DNA from: Microcoleus sp. bin38.metabat.b11b12b14.051
Lineage (GTDB): Bacteria; Cyanobacteriota; Cyanobacteriia; Cyanobacteriales; Microcoleaceae
DNA length: 64,000 nt
Assembly: GCF_013299165.1 (NCBI RefSeq)
Contig: NZ_JAAFKD010000002.1
Location: 327,405-391,404 of the forward strand
Direction of reading: 5' to 3'
Every line of letters starts with the position of its first letter. Position 1 is the stretch's first letter. This document shows positions 9,635 to 18,691 of this stretch, one piece after another. Under the pieces are notes generated by a model. That model was given only the letters and a program-made list of their open reading frames with translations. It did not search any database and was not told the DNA's origin. The translations under genes and the position numbers were made by a program.

Positions 9635-9666
9635 GCCCCCGCTTCACTCGTAGGAGAAGCGGGGGC
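9635..9666. other. Perfect 11-bp stem hairpin (gcccccgcttc/gaagcgggggc)
   Basis: An 11-bp perfect inverted repeat encloses a 10-base loop. It follows about 200 bp of GC-rich non-coding DNA. It could be the end hairpin of a lost IS200/IS605-type element or a terminator; no transposase is attached. Confidence 0.5.
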
Positions 9667-9747
9667 ATTTGATTGGAGATTGGAGCAATTTGGCAAGGCT
9701 TGGGGAACTAGCGAAAACTAGATGTAGCCAATGCTGGGAAGTATTCC

Positions 9748-9788
9748 AAATCTAAAATCTAAAATCTAAAATCTAAAATCTAAAATCC
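9748..9788 (+). repeat. Heptanucleotide tandem repeat (TCTAAAA)n
   Basis: Five tandem copies of the 7-mer tctaaaa lie directly upstream of the HNH gene ribosome binding site. It belongs to the short tandemly repeated repetitive (STRR) class known in filamentous cyanobacteria. Copies recur at 38770-38800 and 62271-62324. Confidence 0.9.
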
Positions 9789-9807
9789 AAACGAGGAGGA
9801 GCAAGCC

Positions 9808-10323
9808 GTGACCGTAGTAACTGATGTATTGAGGCAATCTGTTGTGGTATTTTCTCAAAATTACCTACCAATGAGCCGTGTCAACATCAAACGGGCGATC
9901 GTACTTTTGGTAACAGGCAAGGCTGAACCTCTGGATTTTAGCACCGGCAATGGCTATGTAGTGCGATCGCCCAGCACCAGCATCCACGTACCCGAACAAA
10001 TCCGCTTGACTTTTGGTAACAGGGAACGGCTGTGGAAAGTTCCGCCGGTCAATCGCCGGGAAGTTCTGCGCCGAGACTCTCATGCTTGCCAATACTGCGG
10101 CAGCAACCGGCATTTGACGCTGGATCACGTGATGCCTCGATCGAAGGGCGGGCTGCATACTTGGGACAACGTGGTGACTGCTTGCGAACGGTGTAACTCT
10201 CGTAAGGGCGACAGAACTCCCATAGAAGCTCAAATGCCTCTGCGAACCAAGCCAAAGGCTCCCATTCACCCCACTGTTGCTTTTGCCGAAATGTTTTGGC
10301 ACGAATACCAAATTGGGGAATAG
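9808..10323 (+). CDS. HNH endonuclease family protein
   Basis: The 171-residue protein has an N-terminal 85-residue region followed by an HNH domain at about residues 95-150. The domain shows C-x2-C (CQYC), LDHVMPRSKGG (catalytic His) and ACERCNSRKGDRTP (second C-x2-C). The zinc-bound beta-beta-alpha fold would nick or cut DNA with one divalent metal. It starts at GTG 9808 behind a strong gaggagg at 9793. Such single HNH proteins are common and conserved in cyanobacteria, often with no mobile context; the role is unknown. A heptamer tandem repeat abuts its leader. Confidence 0.85.
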   Translation: MTVVTDVLRQSVVVFSQNYLPMSRVNIKRAIVLLVTGKAEPLDFSTGNGYVVRSPSTSIHVPEQIRLTFGNRERLWKVPPVNRREVLRRDSHACQYCGSNRHLTLDHVMPRSKGGLHTWDNVVTACERCNSRKGDRTPIEAQMPLRTKPKAPIHPTVAFAEMFWHEYQIGE

Positions 10324-10332
10324 GGCATTAGT

Positions 10333-10360
10333 CAGTTGACAGTTGACAGTTGACAGTTGA
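10333..10360 (+). repeat. Heptamer tandem repeat (CAGTTGA)4
   Basis: Four perfect copies of cagttga start 10 bp after the HNH stop codon. This is an STRR-type microrepeat. Confidence 0.9.
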
Positions 10361-10601
10361 CAGTTCTCAGTTGTCATTGGTAACTGGTAATTGGGAATTG
10401 GGAATTGGTAATTGGAAAGTGGAAAAGATTCTCGATATCGATCGAGATCGAAAAAATTTTATTTCCCCTGCCAGGGCTTCTCTGAACCAAATGCCCTATC
10501 CTTCGTCTGTGTGTTTAGGAGCGTCGGAAAATCCTAATCATTAAGGACTGATGACTGCTGATTACCCTTCGAGCCTTTTCTAAGCAAACTGACAACAGTC
10601 A

Positions 10602-10635
10602 ACTGACTACTGACTACTGACTACTGACTACTGAC
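10602..10635 (+). repeat. Heptamer tandem repeat (GACTACT)n
   Basis: About four and a half tandem copies of gactact lie in the leader of the gene at 10668. Confidence 0.9.
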
Positions 10636-10667
10636 AAATTTTCAATTCCAAATTTAGGGCTGTCAAT

Positions 10668-11063
10668 ATGCTGAAGTTGACTTACACTGAAACGGGCTTT
10701 AACCTGGAGCGTTTGGCTCAATCTCCCGAACAGTTAGTGGCGCTGCGAGTTGTGCTGGCTATGCGAGTTGGTCAAAGCATCAGCGTCGAACCGAGCACTG
10801 CGGCATTTTTGCTGCCCGCGAATTTGCCGGCGCTGTCTCTGTTGGAATCTGAGGCCCGCCGAGATGATACTGATTCGATCGACCTTTGTGTTGCTGATGC
10901 TGATTTTGTTGAAGTCACTCTGCGCGGTACGTGGATTGGAGAGTCTGAGGGCGCCCAGGGCGTGTTTGCAACTGTTTTGAGCGATCGGGCGGAGCGATTG
11001 CTGCTCGCTCTCTGGCTAGAAACTCAAGCTGCTGCGGAGGTTGTCGGGGAAGTCGGCGATTAA
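10668..11063 (+). CDS. Conserved hypothetical protein
   Basis: This is a 131-residue acidic, cytosolic-looking protein with no signal peptide or membrane segment. It begins MLKLTYTETGFNLERL and has a predicted mixed alpha/beta composition. It resembles small hypothetical proteins conserved across cyanobacteria, for which I can give no function. Heptamer repeats flank it on both sides (10602-10635 and 11078-11119), so it is probably a single transcription unit. Confidence 0.7.
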   Translation: MLKLTYTETGFNLERLAQSPEQLVALRVVLAMRVGQSISVEPSTAAFLLPANLPALSLLESEARRDDTDSIDLCVADADFVEVTLRGTWIGESEGAQGVFATVLSDRAERLLLALWLETQAAAEVVGEVGD

Positions 11064-11077
11064 TATCCGATGAAGAA

Positions 11078-11119
11078 GTCATTAGTCATTTGTCATTTGT
11101 CATTAGTCGTTAGTCATTT
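11078..11119 (+). repeat. Heptamer tandem repeat (GTCATTW)6
   Basis: Six copies of gtcatta/gtcattt/gtcgtta lie between two convergent genes. STRR class. A reverse-complement relative occurs at 37714-37734. Confidence 0.85.
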
Positions 11120-11201
11120 GTCAGATGTTGAATGAAATATTTTCTTCAACTGGCATTCCCCCACTCTCCCACTCTGCCCCTCTCTCCATCCCCCTCTCTC
11201 C

Positions 11202-13292
11202 TTACGGTGTATAAATTAGGTTGAAGTAAATGCCGTTATCTTGCAGGTTGTCGCCTTTATCGCTAATTCTCACCAACGGAAGAGCGTAATCTAGGCGCAG
11301 GTTCAGGCGCTGTATCGGTTCCCAAATGACGCCTAAACCCAAACCTGCTAGAAATGTTTGATTCGTTAATTTATTGGGATTGTTGGCAACATTCCACACC
11401 GTACCCGCATCAAAAAAAGGAGCTAATTGAAGTCGGGGATTTCCCGCTGCATCGCGCTGCAAAGTAATCCGATCCTCGATCGAAACTCGGAAGCCGTTAT
11501 CGCCAGAACGGACGTTTTGGCGGTAGCCCCGCAAAGATTGCCCGCCACCAATTACAAATTGCTGCGAAGATAACAAGCTATTAGCTGAAAGCTGCAAGTC
11601 TGACTGCAAAATTAATAAATGTTTGTCGTTCAATCGCTGTACTCGCTGCACTTGACCCAGCCAACTAAAAAATTGTCCGTCAGGGACAGAACCTTCGTTT
11701 TGAGTCGCATCAAACAAGCCAGTGCCGATCGTAAATTGCGATCGCACCGCCCAAGCCCCCTGGGGGTCGCGCCGAATGTAGTCCTGTCCCAGCTTAATAG
11801 CAGTCGTCGTCGTAACACCCTTGGAATCTGGCCCTAAGCCGAAAGGAGTCGGTACGCCGGCGACAAAAGTTCTGCTCGTCTGATAAGTAACACCCGCAGA
11901 CAAGGCAAATTCTTCGATCGGCGTTCTCCGCAGCGGCTGGCGGTAACTTAATTCAAATAAATGCGATTTCCCCGAAATATCAAAAACATCAAAAGGTGCT
12001 TGTACAATACTATTGCGGTTCGGGCCCGCCCTCAATTGCAAAGTGCCGTTCATCGCATTTAGCGGGATGCGATAGCTGAAATCAAACACATCTGAATCGC
12101 CGAGCGATCGGTAATATGCCGCTGCAAGTTCGTCGCCATTTCCTGTTACATTGCGGTGCCGCAAACTAACTCCCAATCTTTCAGAACCGACACTCGGAGG
12201 CGAGTAATTGTCAAAGCTAAAGCTAGATTGAAACGGATTAGCTTCCGTGACTCTGACGATCAGAATGCTCTCGCCTTCATTATCCCCAGCCCGCAGGCTG
12301 GCTTCTACATTGTCAAATAAAGGATCGACCCGCAGCAGTCGGAGTTGGTCTTCTAAGGAAGCTGTGCTTAAAGGCATTCCGGCACCCAGTCGAATCCGGC
12401 TGCGGATGTAACTTGGATGCAATCTTTTGGTTCCTTCTACCTGAATGTCGCCCAGCTTGCCTTCGATCACTTGAATTTGTACTACCCCTGCGGTGATAGT
12501 TTGCGGCGGTAAGACGGCTCTGGTAGTGATGTAGCCGCGATTGAGGTAAATTTCGGTAATTTTGTCGGCAATTTGTTTGAGCTGTTCTAGGGTGGCAGAA
12601 CGACCCTCAAACGGCGTGACTAAGGCATTGATTTCCTCAGGGCTTAAAATTGTGCTGCCTACTACTTGAATTTTCCGCACCTCAACTACTGCATTCGGCA
12701 GCGGCTGGGGAACTGGCGAGGGGGGTTGGGGCGCTACATTTGGGGCAGCTTGGGGAGGTTCTACCGAAGGCTGCGGGGCTGGTTGCAGAAATCGATCGCG
12801 ATTGGGATCTGGTTGAGTTGGGGGCGGCGGCAGGTTGGGAGGTAATCGATCGCGATTGGGATCTGGTTGATTCGGTGACAGCGGCAGGTTTCGGGGGCCC
12901 GAGGGTGAGTTTTGGGCTAAAACATTGCAATCTAGTTGGTTGTAACATGGTGCATCGCTGTCAACCTGATGGTTCTCAGCAGCAAAGATACTCTCACCGC
13001 AATCCGTTTGATTAATTGTCAAGCACAGATTGGGTTGGTTCGCGATCGGGTTGTTTTCGGGAAAATCGGCGAGTTGATTTAAGTTTGTTGCACTTTTTTC
13101 ATCCTGCTTGTCCTCTAGTTTTTGCAGTGCTAATACTGCGTTCCCCGGAGTTGGTTCGCCCTCAGCGGCGAGCAACTGAGAAATATCATTTGTTTGGGAT
13201 ATAGCTTTATTGGCATAAAAGCAAGCGATCCCGATCGCAGTTAGAAGTGAAATCCCCAACCTAAATATTGCAATATTTGGACTCGGGCGCAT
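11202..13292 (-). CDS. ShlB/FhaC/HecB family two-partner secretion outer-membrane transporter
   Basis: The 696-residue protein has a signal peptide (residues 1-32), a Pro-rich linker with two QPDPNRDR repeats, and a POTRA_2-type domain at about 200-275 (VEVRKIQVVGSTILSPEEI). It ends in a Tyr-rich beta-barrel of the Omp85 superfamily. FhaC-type proteins translocate a TPS exoprotein across the outer membrane. The exoprotein is not in this window. The DUF928 gene lies 261 bp upstream on the same strand; this pairing recurs in cyanobacterial TPS loci. The chain ends NLIYTP rather than in an aromatic residue. Confidence 0.88.
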   Translation of the reverse strand: MRPSPNIAIFRLGISLLTAIGIACFYANKAISQTNDISQLLAAEGEPTPGNAVLALQKLEDKQDEKSATNLNQLADFPENNPIANQPNLCLTINQTDCGESIFAAENHQVDSDAPCYNQLDCNVLAQNSPSGPRNLPLSPNQPDPNRDRLPPNLPPPPTQPDPNRDRFLQPAPQPSVEPPQAAPNVAPQPPSPVPQPLPNAVVEVRKIQVVGSTILSPEEINALVTPFEGRSATLEQLKQIADKITEIYLNRGYITTRAVLPPQTITAGVVQIQVIEGKLGDIQVEGTKRLHPSYIRSRIRLGAGMPLSTASLEDQLRLLRVDPLFDNVEASLRAGDNEGESILIVRVTEANPFQSSFSFDNYSPPSVGSERLGVSLRHRNVTGNGDELAAAYYRSLGDSDVFDFSYRIPLNAMNGTLQLRAGPNRNSIVQAPFDVFDISGKSHLFELSYRQPLRRTPIEEFALSAGVTYQTSRTFVAGVPTPFGLGPDSKGVTTTTAIKLGQDYIRRDPQGAWAVRSQFTIGTGLFDATQNEGSVPDGQFFSWLGQVQRVQRLNDKHLLILQSDLQLSANSLLSSQQFVIGGGQSLRGYRQNVRSGDNGFRVSIEDRITLQRDAAGNPRLQLAPFFDAGTVWNVANNPNKLTNQTFLAGLGLGVIWEPIQRLNLRLDYALPLVRISDKGDNLQDNGIYFNLIYTP
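12791..12870 (-). repeat. 54-bp-spaced direct repeat inside the transporter linker
   Basis: The 26-bp string starting atcgatcgcgattgggatct occurs at 12791 and again at 12845. Both copies are in frame and encode QPDPNRDR in the Pro-rich segment. The repeat is an in-frame duplication within the linker. Confidence 0.85.
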
Positions 13293-13553
13293 AATTAATA
13301 ATTTGTGTAAAATTAAGTTGGTCTGCTGCTTGACTATGCCAGTTTACCATTTAGTATTGGGCGCAATTTGAACATAAAAATTTCGGGAGTCCGACTTTTA
13401 ATCACCAAGCCAGCTCTCCCTGCTAGTTAACACAAAAATTTTAATCGATCGACCAACAGCCACCCAAAAACCCGCAACGCCACAAAAAACTCTGCACCAC
13501 TGGCAAAAACCCTGGTCGTAACAGGGTTTTAGATACTTGGTGCTGGAGTTCCA

Positions 13554-14414
13554 CTATTTTTTGGTGATGGGTGTTAACTCGCTCTTGACTAACGGTGCTT
13601 GGGAGATTTTGCCCAGTTCCACTGAACTCAACACTTCTGACCACTCGCTCGCTAAACCCGTATCGCTAGGAGACTCCACGCGCAATTGAGCTAGAGTTGC
13701 CAGGTACTCGTACCACAGACCCTGTTGAGCGAAGATGCTGAGCTTAACGCGACGGTCTGGCGATCGATCCAACTCTGTTTTCACGGTTGGCGGGAGTGCA
13801 GTACGGTTGATCCACCCAGAAACGAGAACTTCATCTCTATAGTTTTTAGCGTTGCATTTGATAGTAAAGTACCATTGATAGTTTTTTCCAACTTCCAGGG
13901 CTGGCGAGTTGCCGTCGGAACCGAGGCTGACGCTAACGACACCTGCACGGCTAGTTACCATCCGAAAACTTTTTTTGTATAGTGTTTTGTCCCTTTCGTC
14001 TGCTAACTCAAACTGAACTGTTTTGTCGATCGCGGCGGGAAGGTAGTAGAAAAATGTCGGTTTTGCTGATATGGTTTGCCCCATAGTTGATTGCGGAATC
14101 AAGGCCGTTGTGGCAGAGGGGCATTCTAAGCCACGGGTACCCCCTCCTTCCCGCCTTCCGGGTACTCCCTCCTCTGGCGGTTGAAAGTTATTCCACGCAG
14201 CTCCTGATTGTTGGCTGCTGGGTCTGCTTCCGGTGAGTCCGGGGGGTTGAACAGCTTGCCTGTTGAGGGGTAGCTGCGGTGGATTGGGGCGGTGGACGCT
14301 ATTTGCGGGGCTGTTGAGAGCCTTTGCTGGTATTAACAAACTACCTACGACAACTGCCTCTAAAGACAGAATTAAGGAAATGGTAAGGGTGTTTAGAGCA
14401 GACTTCCAAGCCAT
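13554..14414 (-). CDS. DUF928 domain protein, exported
   Basis: The 286-residue protein has an N-terminal hydrophobic signal segment (about residues 8-32). The family hallmark follows near residue 75: FQPPEEGVPGRREGGGTRG, then CPS. A beta-rich domain runs to the end. DUF928 proteins are cyanobacterial and often sit beside TPS transporters or CHAT-domain genes; the molecular role is unknown. Its position upstream of the ShlB-like gene fits that pattern. A periplasmic or secretion-accessory role is an inference. Confidence 0.85.
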   Translation of the reverse strand: MAWKSALNTLTISLILSLEAVVVGSLLIPAKALNSPANSVHRPNPPQLPLNRQAVQPPGLTGSRPSSQQSGAAWNNFQPPEEGVPGRREGGGTRGLECPSATTALIPQSTMGQTISAKPTFFYYLPAAIDKTVQFELADERDKTLYKKSFRMVTSRAGVVSVSLGSDGNSPALEVGKNYQWYFTIKCNAKNYRDEVLVSGWINRTALPPTVKTELDRSPDRRVKLSIFAQQGLWYEYLATLAQLRVESPSDTGLASEWSEVLSSVELGKISQAPLVKSELTPITKK

Positions 14415-14837
14415 GATGAACCTGCCTTGTGATGAACGTAGGAACTCGATCGCACGTTTTTATTCTACCCAAGGTTTTGACAGATATAGTAATCTGTTGT
14501 ACTTAATTTCTATCTTCAGGCAGATACGATTGCTTTACCTGCTCTGAGCAACATGGAATTCTGTGTAGCGTTTTTCAGTGGTAGCTTAGTAGTTATACCT
14601 ACTTCCATTCACGGCACCTAGTTGGGTTGAGCTTGTTAAACCCAACTTGACAAAGACTAATATTCCGGTTTTTTAACTCTGACTAGAGCCTACAACGAAT
14701 TATTTTCGTCAAAAAAACCCGGTTGATGCGTCAGTCTTAGATATCAGGAACCTCGGCAATTTTGCTGGTGAACCTCAAGCGATCGGCTACAAGTTACAAA
14801 ATCAGGTTTTCTGTACAATACCGGCAATAAATTTAGC
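14415..14837. other. Divergent intergenic region
   Basis: This 420-bp spacer lies between divergently transcribed genes. It should hold both promoters. I recognise no conserved site, RNA gene or repeat in it. Confidence 0.5.
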
Positions 14838-16523
14838 ATGAATCTCGATTCACCAGTTCTCTCGGACAAACAGCCTTCGAGGCGGCAGATGGTCAGACCG
14901 ATCGGAGTCTACGCACTGCACGGCATTGCTTTTTTAGGAAATAAATTATTCGCTGTCGATCGCACCGAAGGGCTGCTGTTGGAAATCGATCCAAAAACTG
15001 ACAACACTACAGTTTTGAATCCTCATCAAACGGCTAAGTTTGCGCGCGCCACCGGGCTGGCTATTTGGGAAGATACTCTCTGGTTTGCCCGCGATGAAGA
15101 TATTTGTTGCTGTCCGGGGGCAATTAAGGACGGAGAACTCGCTGAACTCAAACCGCAACATTTTGTTTCGCTTTCTTACCCGGCTGATGGGATTGCCGTT
15201 TGGAAATCTACGCTGTATGTGACTTGCCAGAGATTGGGCTATATTCTGGTTTTTGACTTAAAAACAGGTCGCGAAATTACTCGCTTTTATGCCCCCGGTA
15301 TTGGAGTAGAAAATATCACTGTCCGGGATGAGGAACTTTGGGTTTGCGACAAAACTGAGCAAACTGTCTACTGTTTGGAGCGGGCAACAGGGGAGATTAA
15401 ATTTAGCGTTTTAACTCCCTTTGAGTGGCCTTCTGGTTTGGCTTTTCACAAGGATTCGGAGACTGGAGAAGAGGTTTTGTATGTGGCGTATGCCGGGGAA
15501 GAACTTTATATCCGCGATGACCCGAATTCCGAAGATCCTTTTCAGTTGACAAAGCGCGATCTCACTTTCATTCACCCTTTATATTTTCACTACAATGAGA
15601 CAGAACGCTACGCTCTGTCAAACGGTTTTTTGATGGAAATGTCTTATGTGGAGGAACTGTCTCCTCTGGATGAGGTAGAAATCGAAAATTTGGAGTGGCG
15701 GATTGCTTTACCTTCGGAAACTCACCGACAAAAAGTCAGGGAAATTACGCCGATCGGAATGCCTTTTACTGAGGAAATTCAGGAAGGGGAACGGGTGGCG
15801 GTGTTTAAGTTCGATCGCCTCATGAAGGGTGAGCGGCGAATTTTTGGCTGGAAGGCTTTGTTGGAAGTTCGATCGATTAAATATCAGTTGTCGCCTCGCG
15901 ATGTGGAAAAGATTCCGAAACTGTCACCGGAGTTTGCAGCTAAGTATTTGGTGGACAATGATAATTTGGCGATGGATACGGAGATTGTGCGATCGGCTGC
16001 TGTGGCTGCAATTGGCTCAGAAACTAATGTTCTGAGGCAGTTACTGAGCATTCGCAATTTTGTTTACGACCAACTTTCTTACGGGATTAGACCTCACATT
16101 GACACTCCCGATATTGTACTTCGCCGCAGCATCGGTTCTTGTGGCGAGTACGTGGGGGTATTGTTGGCTTTGGCTAGATTGAACGGGATTGCTTGCCGCA
16201 CCATCGGGCGGTACAAGTGTCCGGCTTTTGCAGACAGAAAAAATTTGCCCCTGGAACCCGATTTCAATCACGTTTGGCTGGAATTTTACATTCCCGGTTT
16301 TGGCTGGGTGCCCATGGAATCTAATCCTGACGACATTCAAGACAGAGGCCCTTATCCTTTGCGGTTTTTTATGGGTTTGGCTTGGTATCATGTAGAAATT
16401 GGCAAGGGAGTTCGGTTTCAAAGTCTCACAAGTGGGGGTCTTCCTTTGAAGAAGGAGGATGTTTCCGTGGGAAGTTTGGCAATTAATCACGTCCGGTTTA
16501 CTATTTTGGAAGAGTTGCAGTAA
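14838..16523 (+). CDS. Beta-propeller plus transglutaminase-like cysteine protease domain protein
   Basis: The first 270 of 561 residues have repeated strands like an NHL/WD-type propeller (GIAFLGNKLFAVDR, GLAIWEDTLWFARD, GIAVWKSTLYVT). The C-terminal half is a transglutaminase core. The catalytic Cys is in GSCGEY (about residue 437), His in FNHVWLEFY (about 480) and Asp in ESNPDD (about 496). Bacterial members of this superfamily usually cleave or cross-link proteins or peptides. No signal peptide is seen, so it is probably cytoplasmic. The substrate is unknown. Single-gene unit starting at ATG 14838. Confidence 0.8.
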   Translation: MNLDSPVLSDKQPSRRQMVRPIGVYALHGIAFLGNKLFAVDRTEGLLLEIDPKTDNTTVLNPHQTAKFARATGLAIWEDTLWFARDEDICCCPGAIKDGELAELKPQHFVSLSYPADGIAVWKSTLYVTCQRLGYILVFDLKTGREITRFYAPGIGVENITVRDEELWVCDKTEQTVYCLERATGEIKFSVLTPFEWPSGLAFHKDSETGEEVLYVAYAGEELYIRDDPNSEDPFQLTKRDLTFIHPLYFHYNETERYALSNGFLMEMSYVEELSPLDEVEIENLEWRIALPSETHRQKVREITPIGMPFTEEIQEGERVAVFKFDRLMKGERRIFGWKALLEVRSIKYQLSPRDVEKIPKLSPEFAAKYLVDNDNLAMDTEIVRSAAVAAIGSETNVLRQLLSIRNFVYDQLSYGIRPHIDTPDIVLRRSIGSCGEYVGVLLALARLNGIACRTIGRYKCPAFADRKNLPLEPDFNHVWLEFYIPGFGWVPMESNPDDIQDRGPYPLRFFMGLAWYHVEIGKGVRFQSLTSGGLPLKKEDVSVGSLAINHVRFTILEELQ

Positions 16524-16736
16524 GCCACAAGGAAGATGGAAGCAGGAGAATTTCGATCGTCTCCCACTCTCCCAATCACAGAACGCGTCGGGTACAATAA
16601 CTGTGATCGGGTTCGATCGTTCTGGTTGCAAATTCTGTCATTCTTCTGAGGACTTGCCATCGGAACGATCGTCTCCAAATTTGATTGCGGTTGTGCGATC
16701 GCATATCTTCTCAAGTTTAATTTTGCCGGAGGGGTT

Positions 16737-16877
16737 GTGGAATTTTATATTGCTAATTTTCTGGTTTTGGTAGCCTTTGTACTGTTGGTGACAGTGACTG
16801 GCGGGGTGGCTTATTTGACGGCGGTTGAGTGGCGCGATCGCAGGCGCTTAGATCAGGCTAAACGGAAAAAAGAGTAG
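16737..16877 (+). CDS. Small single-span membrane protein (46 aa)
   Basis: This open frame runs from GTG 16737 to TAG 16877. It encodes a hydrophobic N-terminal segment (NFLVLVAFVLLVTVTGGVAY) followed by a short, highly charged tail (EWRDRRRLDQ, AKRKKE). A ggaggggtt sequence lies directly before the start. The layout (about 25 nonpolar residues, then Arg/Lys cluster) is that of small single-helix thylakoid or plasma membrane subunits. I cannot assign it to a known photosynthetic or NDH subunit. It stands alone downstream of the transglutaminase gene. Confidence 0.6.
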   Translation: MEFYIANFLVLVAFVLLVTVTGGVAYLTAVEWRDRRRLDQAKRKKE

Positions 16878-16903
16878 CTATTTACTGTTGACAAAAACCG
16901 CTT

Positions 16904-16953
16904 GTAGTGCGTCCTGGCGTCCGCAGCACTTTGCGGACTGAAGTCCGCACTAC
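16904..16953. repeat. Dispersed palindromic repeat (gtagtgcg...cgcactac)
   Basis: An outer 8-bp inverted repeat encloses a gtccgc/gcggac stem. The wording (gcggactgaagtccgcactac) is related to the 'gtagtgaggactttagtcc' family found at 46053, 56721 and 63268. Confidence 0.75.
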
Positions 16954-17103
16954 GAACCGAACCGAACCCGTATTATAGAGTCAGTCTATTTTAAGCCGGG
17001 ACATTTTTCAAGGATATATCCATTCACCAAGCGGACAAAATAGCAAAAAGCCCCCGTTATTTCGAGAGCTTAACCAATTCCGTGGTTGCAAAAAACAGAG
17101 GTT

Positions 17104-17706
17104 CTACTGTGCTTTGGGCAATGACTTGTGAGGGCTTGTCACAGCTTTCGGAATATCCATCACAGGTGCATTCACCCCAAGCATCAAATCATTGGGATTA
17201 ACAATCTCTACCACAGGCTCGTTCAAAGCCACAATTAAACCGTCAGATTCGGCAGTCTGGGGCGAGGTAGCAAACTCAGGAGCAAAGAATTGACGCCCGC
17301 CAGCGACACCAGACACCACCGCCACCAACAAAGCTGCGATCGCACCTGCACCAAAAACCCAAGTTTGTTTCGACTTGCGTTCCACCCGCTGCAAAACCTT
17401 CGCCGCCAAATCCTGTGCAGATTGTTCCGAAGCCGGCACCGGCATTGACGCAAAGCCCTGCTGCATCATCATCAGCCGCGAGTACAAACGCTTTGTCGTG
17501 GGGTCATTTGTCAGCCATTCCTCAACTTGCCGGCGTTCTGCTGCCGTCACTTCGCCGTCTATATAAGCACTGACCAATTCAAAGCGATCGCGCATCATAG
17601 TAGTTACATTACCTTGGGGAGAATCGTTGTTAGTTTGATTTTGGGCGAGCGAATCCCCGATACCTTGGTGATTCTGATTGTTATCCGACTCAAAGTTATA
17701 ATTCAT
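17104..17706 (-). CDS. Membrane anti-sigma factor (zinc-finger-less RseA/RsgI-like)
   Basis: The 200-residue protein has an N-terminal cytoplasmic part with the typical anti-sigma helix pattern (FELVSAYIDGEVTAAERRQV, EWLTNDP). A single transmembrane segment follows at about 117-140 (VFGAGAIAALLVAVVSGVAGG), then a periplasmic tail. Lying 144 bp behind an ECF sigma gene on the same strand, it most likely sequesters that sigma factor at the membrane. A His-x3-Cys-x2-Cys zinc motif is absent. The first 38 residues are Asn/Gln-rich, and an internal Met pair at 38-39 is an alternative start. Confidence 0.75.
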   Translation of the reverse strand: MNYNFESDNNQNHQGIGDSLAQNQTNNDSPQGNVTTMMRDRFELVSAYIDGEVTAAERRQVEEWLTNDPTTKRLYSRLMMMQQGFASMPVPASEQSAQDLAAKVLQRVERKSKQTWVFGAGAIAALLVAVVSGVAGGRQFFAPEFATSPQTAESDGLIVALNEPVVEIVNPNDLMLGVNAPVMDIPKAVTSPHKSLPKAQ

Positions 17707-17850
17707 ATTTCACATCACTTGCTCAAATTAGGGGAAGCACCCGCTCGCTATGGAGATAATTTACTGCTTATTTATATTGTAAAATAGAAGCTTTGATGTC
17801 ACAGCAAACTTCATCAAATCTTCTCTATCCTGCGGGCGCGATCGTTCTTG

Positions 17851-18534
17851 CTAATTACCGTCGAGGTATTTTTGCAATTGCAACTGCAATCTTTGGCGAG
17901 CTCTGGCGATTCTCGACTTGACCGTTCCCAGAGAAACTCCGGTCATTTCCGCGATTTCCTCATAAGCTAAACCTTCAATTTCTCTGAGTACAATTGTCGT
18001 GCGGAATACTTCTGGCAAATCAGAGATTGCCACTCGCAACTGCTCGTAAAATTCTCTAGTCGTCAAATCTTCATCAGGCCCCGGACTGTCGGCTGCAATT
18101 TCCCAGTCAATCTCGCCGTCTTCGAGAGCATGAGGTACATCCAGCGACAGCGGAGTTCGCACCCGCTTGCGCTTCCGCAACTCATCGTAAAACAAGTTAG
18201 TCGCGATGCGACTCAGCCAGCCCCGAAATTTAACCGGCTCTTGCAAGCGGTTAATATTGCGGTAAACTCGAATCCAGACTTCCTGAGCCAAATCAGCTCG
18301 GTCTTGCCAGTCAGGGGCCAAGTGATAGAGAACCCTGTCTACGTGGGACTGATAGCGCTTCAACAGTTCTGAAAAGGCAGTACCCTCAGGTCGATTTCCT
18401 TCCTGACACCGCAACACTAAGTCATAATTAGATAGTTTTTCGGCTGGCAATTGCACTCTTTGAACGGTCGCCACAACCGCAGACCAGGACAGGGAAATAA
18501 AGTCACTCATGGGTGGAATTGGCTGATTGAACAT
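17851..18534 (-). CDS. sigG: ECF-type RNA polymerase sigma factor, SigG-like
   Basis: This is a 227-residue group 4 sigma factor. Region 2 includes QSHVDRVLYHLAPDW, DLAQEVWIRVYRN and RIATNLFYDELRKRK. An acidic linker and region 4 helix-turn-helix follow (YEEIAEMTGVSLGTVKSRI). It directs RNA polymerase to envelope-stress-type promoters. The gene order sigma then membrane anti-sigma matches the SigG locus of other cyanobacteria, hence the symbol, which is an inference from family. An alternative start is the internal ATG at Met-9 (MSDFISLSW). Confidence 0.8.
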   Translation of the reverse strand: MFNQPIPPMSDFISLSWSAVVATVQRVQLPAEKLSNYDLVLRCQEGNRPEGTAFSELLKRYQSHVDRVLYHLAPDWQDRADLAQEVWIRVYRNINRLQEPVKFRGWLSRIATNLFYDELRKRKRVRTPLSLDVPHALEDGEIDWEIAADSPGPDEDLTTREFYEQLRVAISDLPEVFRTTIVLREIEGLAYEEIAEMTGVSLGTVKSRIARARQRLQLQLQKYLDGN

Positions 18535-18691
18535 TCCACAATTGTTGACGCTGACCGATCGCCATCGGTTCCCGCAGTTGGAAAGTGCGATCGTCGGCTC
18601 CTACAATCATACAGTTAATCACCGCTTATAAAAACCTAGGCAAACCTGGGTAAGCTCTGCGGTATAAGCTTTAAACGTTCTTTCTTAGCGC

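Larger units (their letters stand above)
9235..9807. other. Intergenic region with a strong hairpin and a heptamer tandem repeat
   Basis: I see no convincing gene. The region ends in a five-copy TCTAAAA repeat just before the HNH gene. It also contains a perfect 11-bp stem hairpin at 9635-9666. Confidence 0.5.
10324..10667. other. Intergenic region made largely of heptamer tandem repeats
   Basis: It contains (CAGTTGA)4 at 10333-10360, an ATTGGGA/ATTGGTA cluster near 10390-10415 and (GACTACT)4 near 10605-10635. No gene is supported. Confidence 0.7.
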
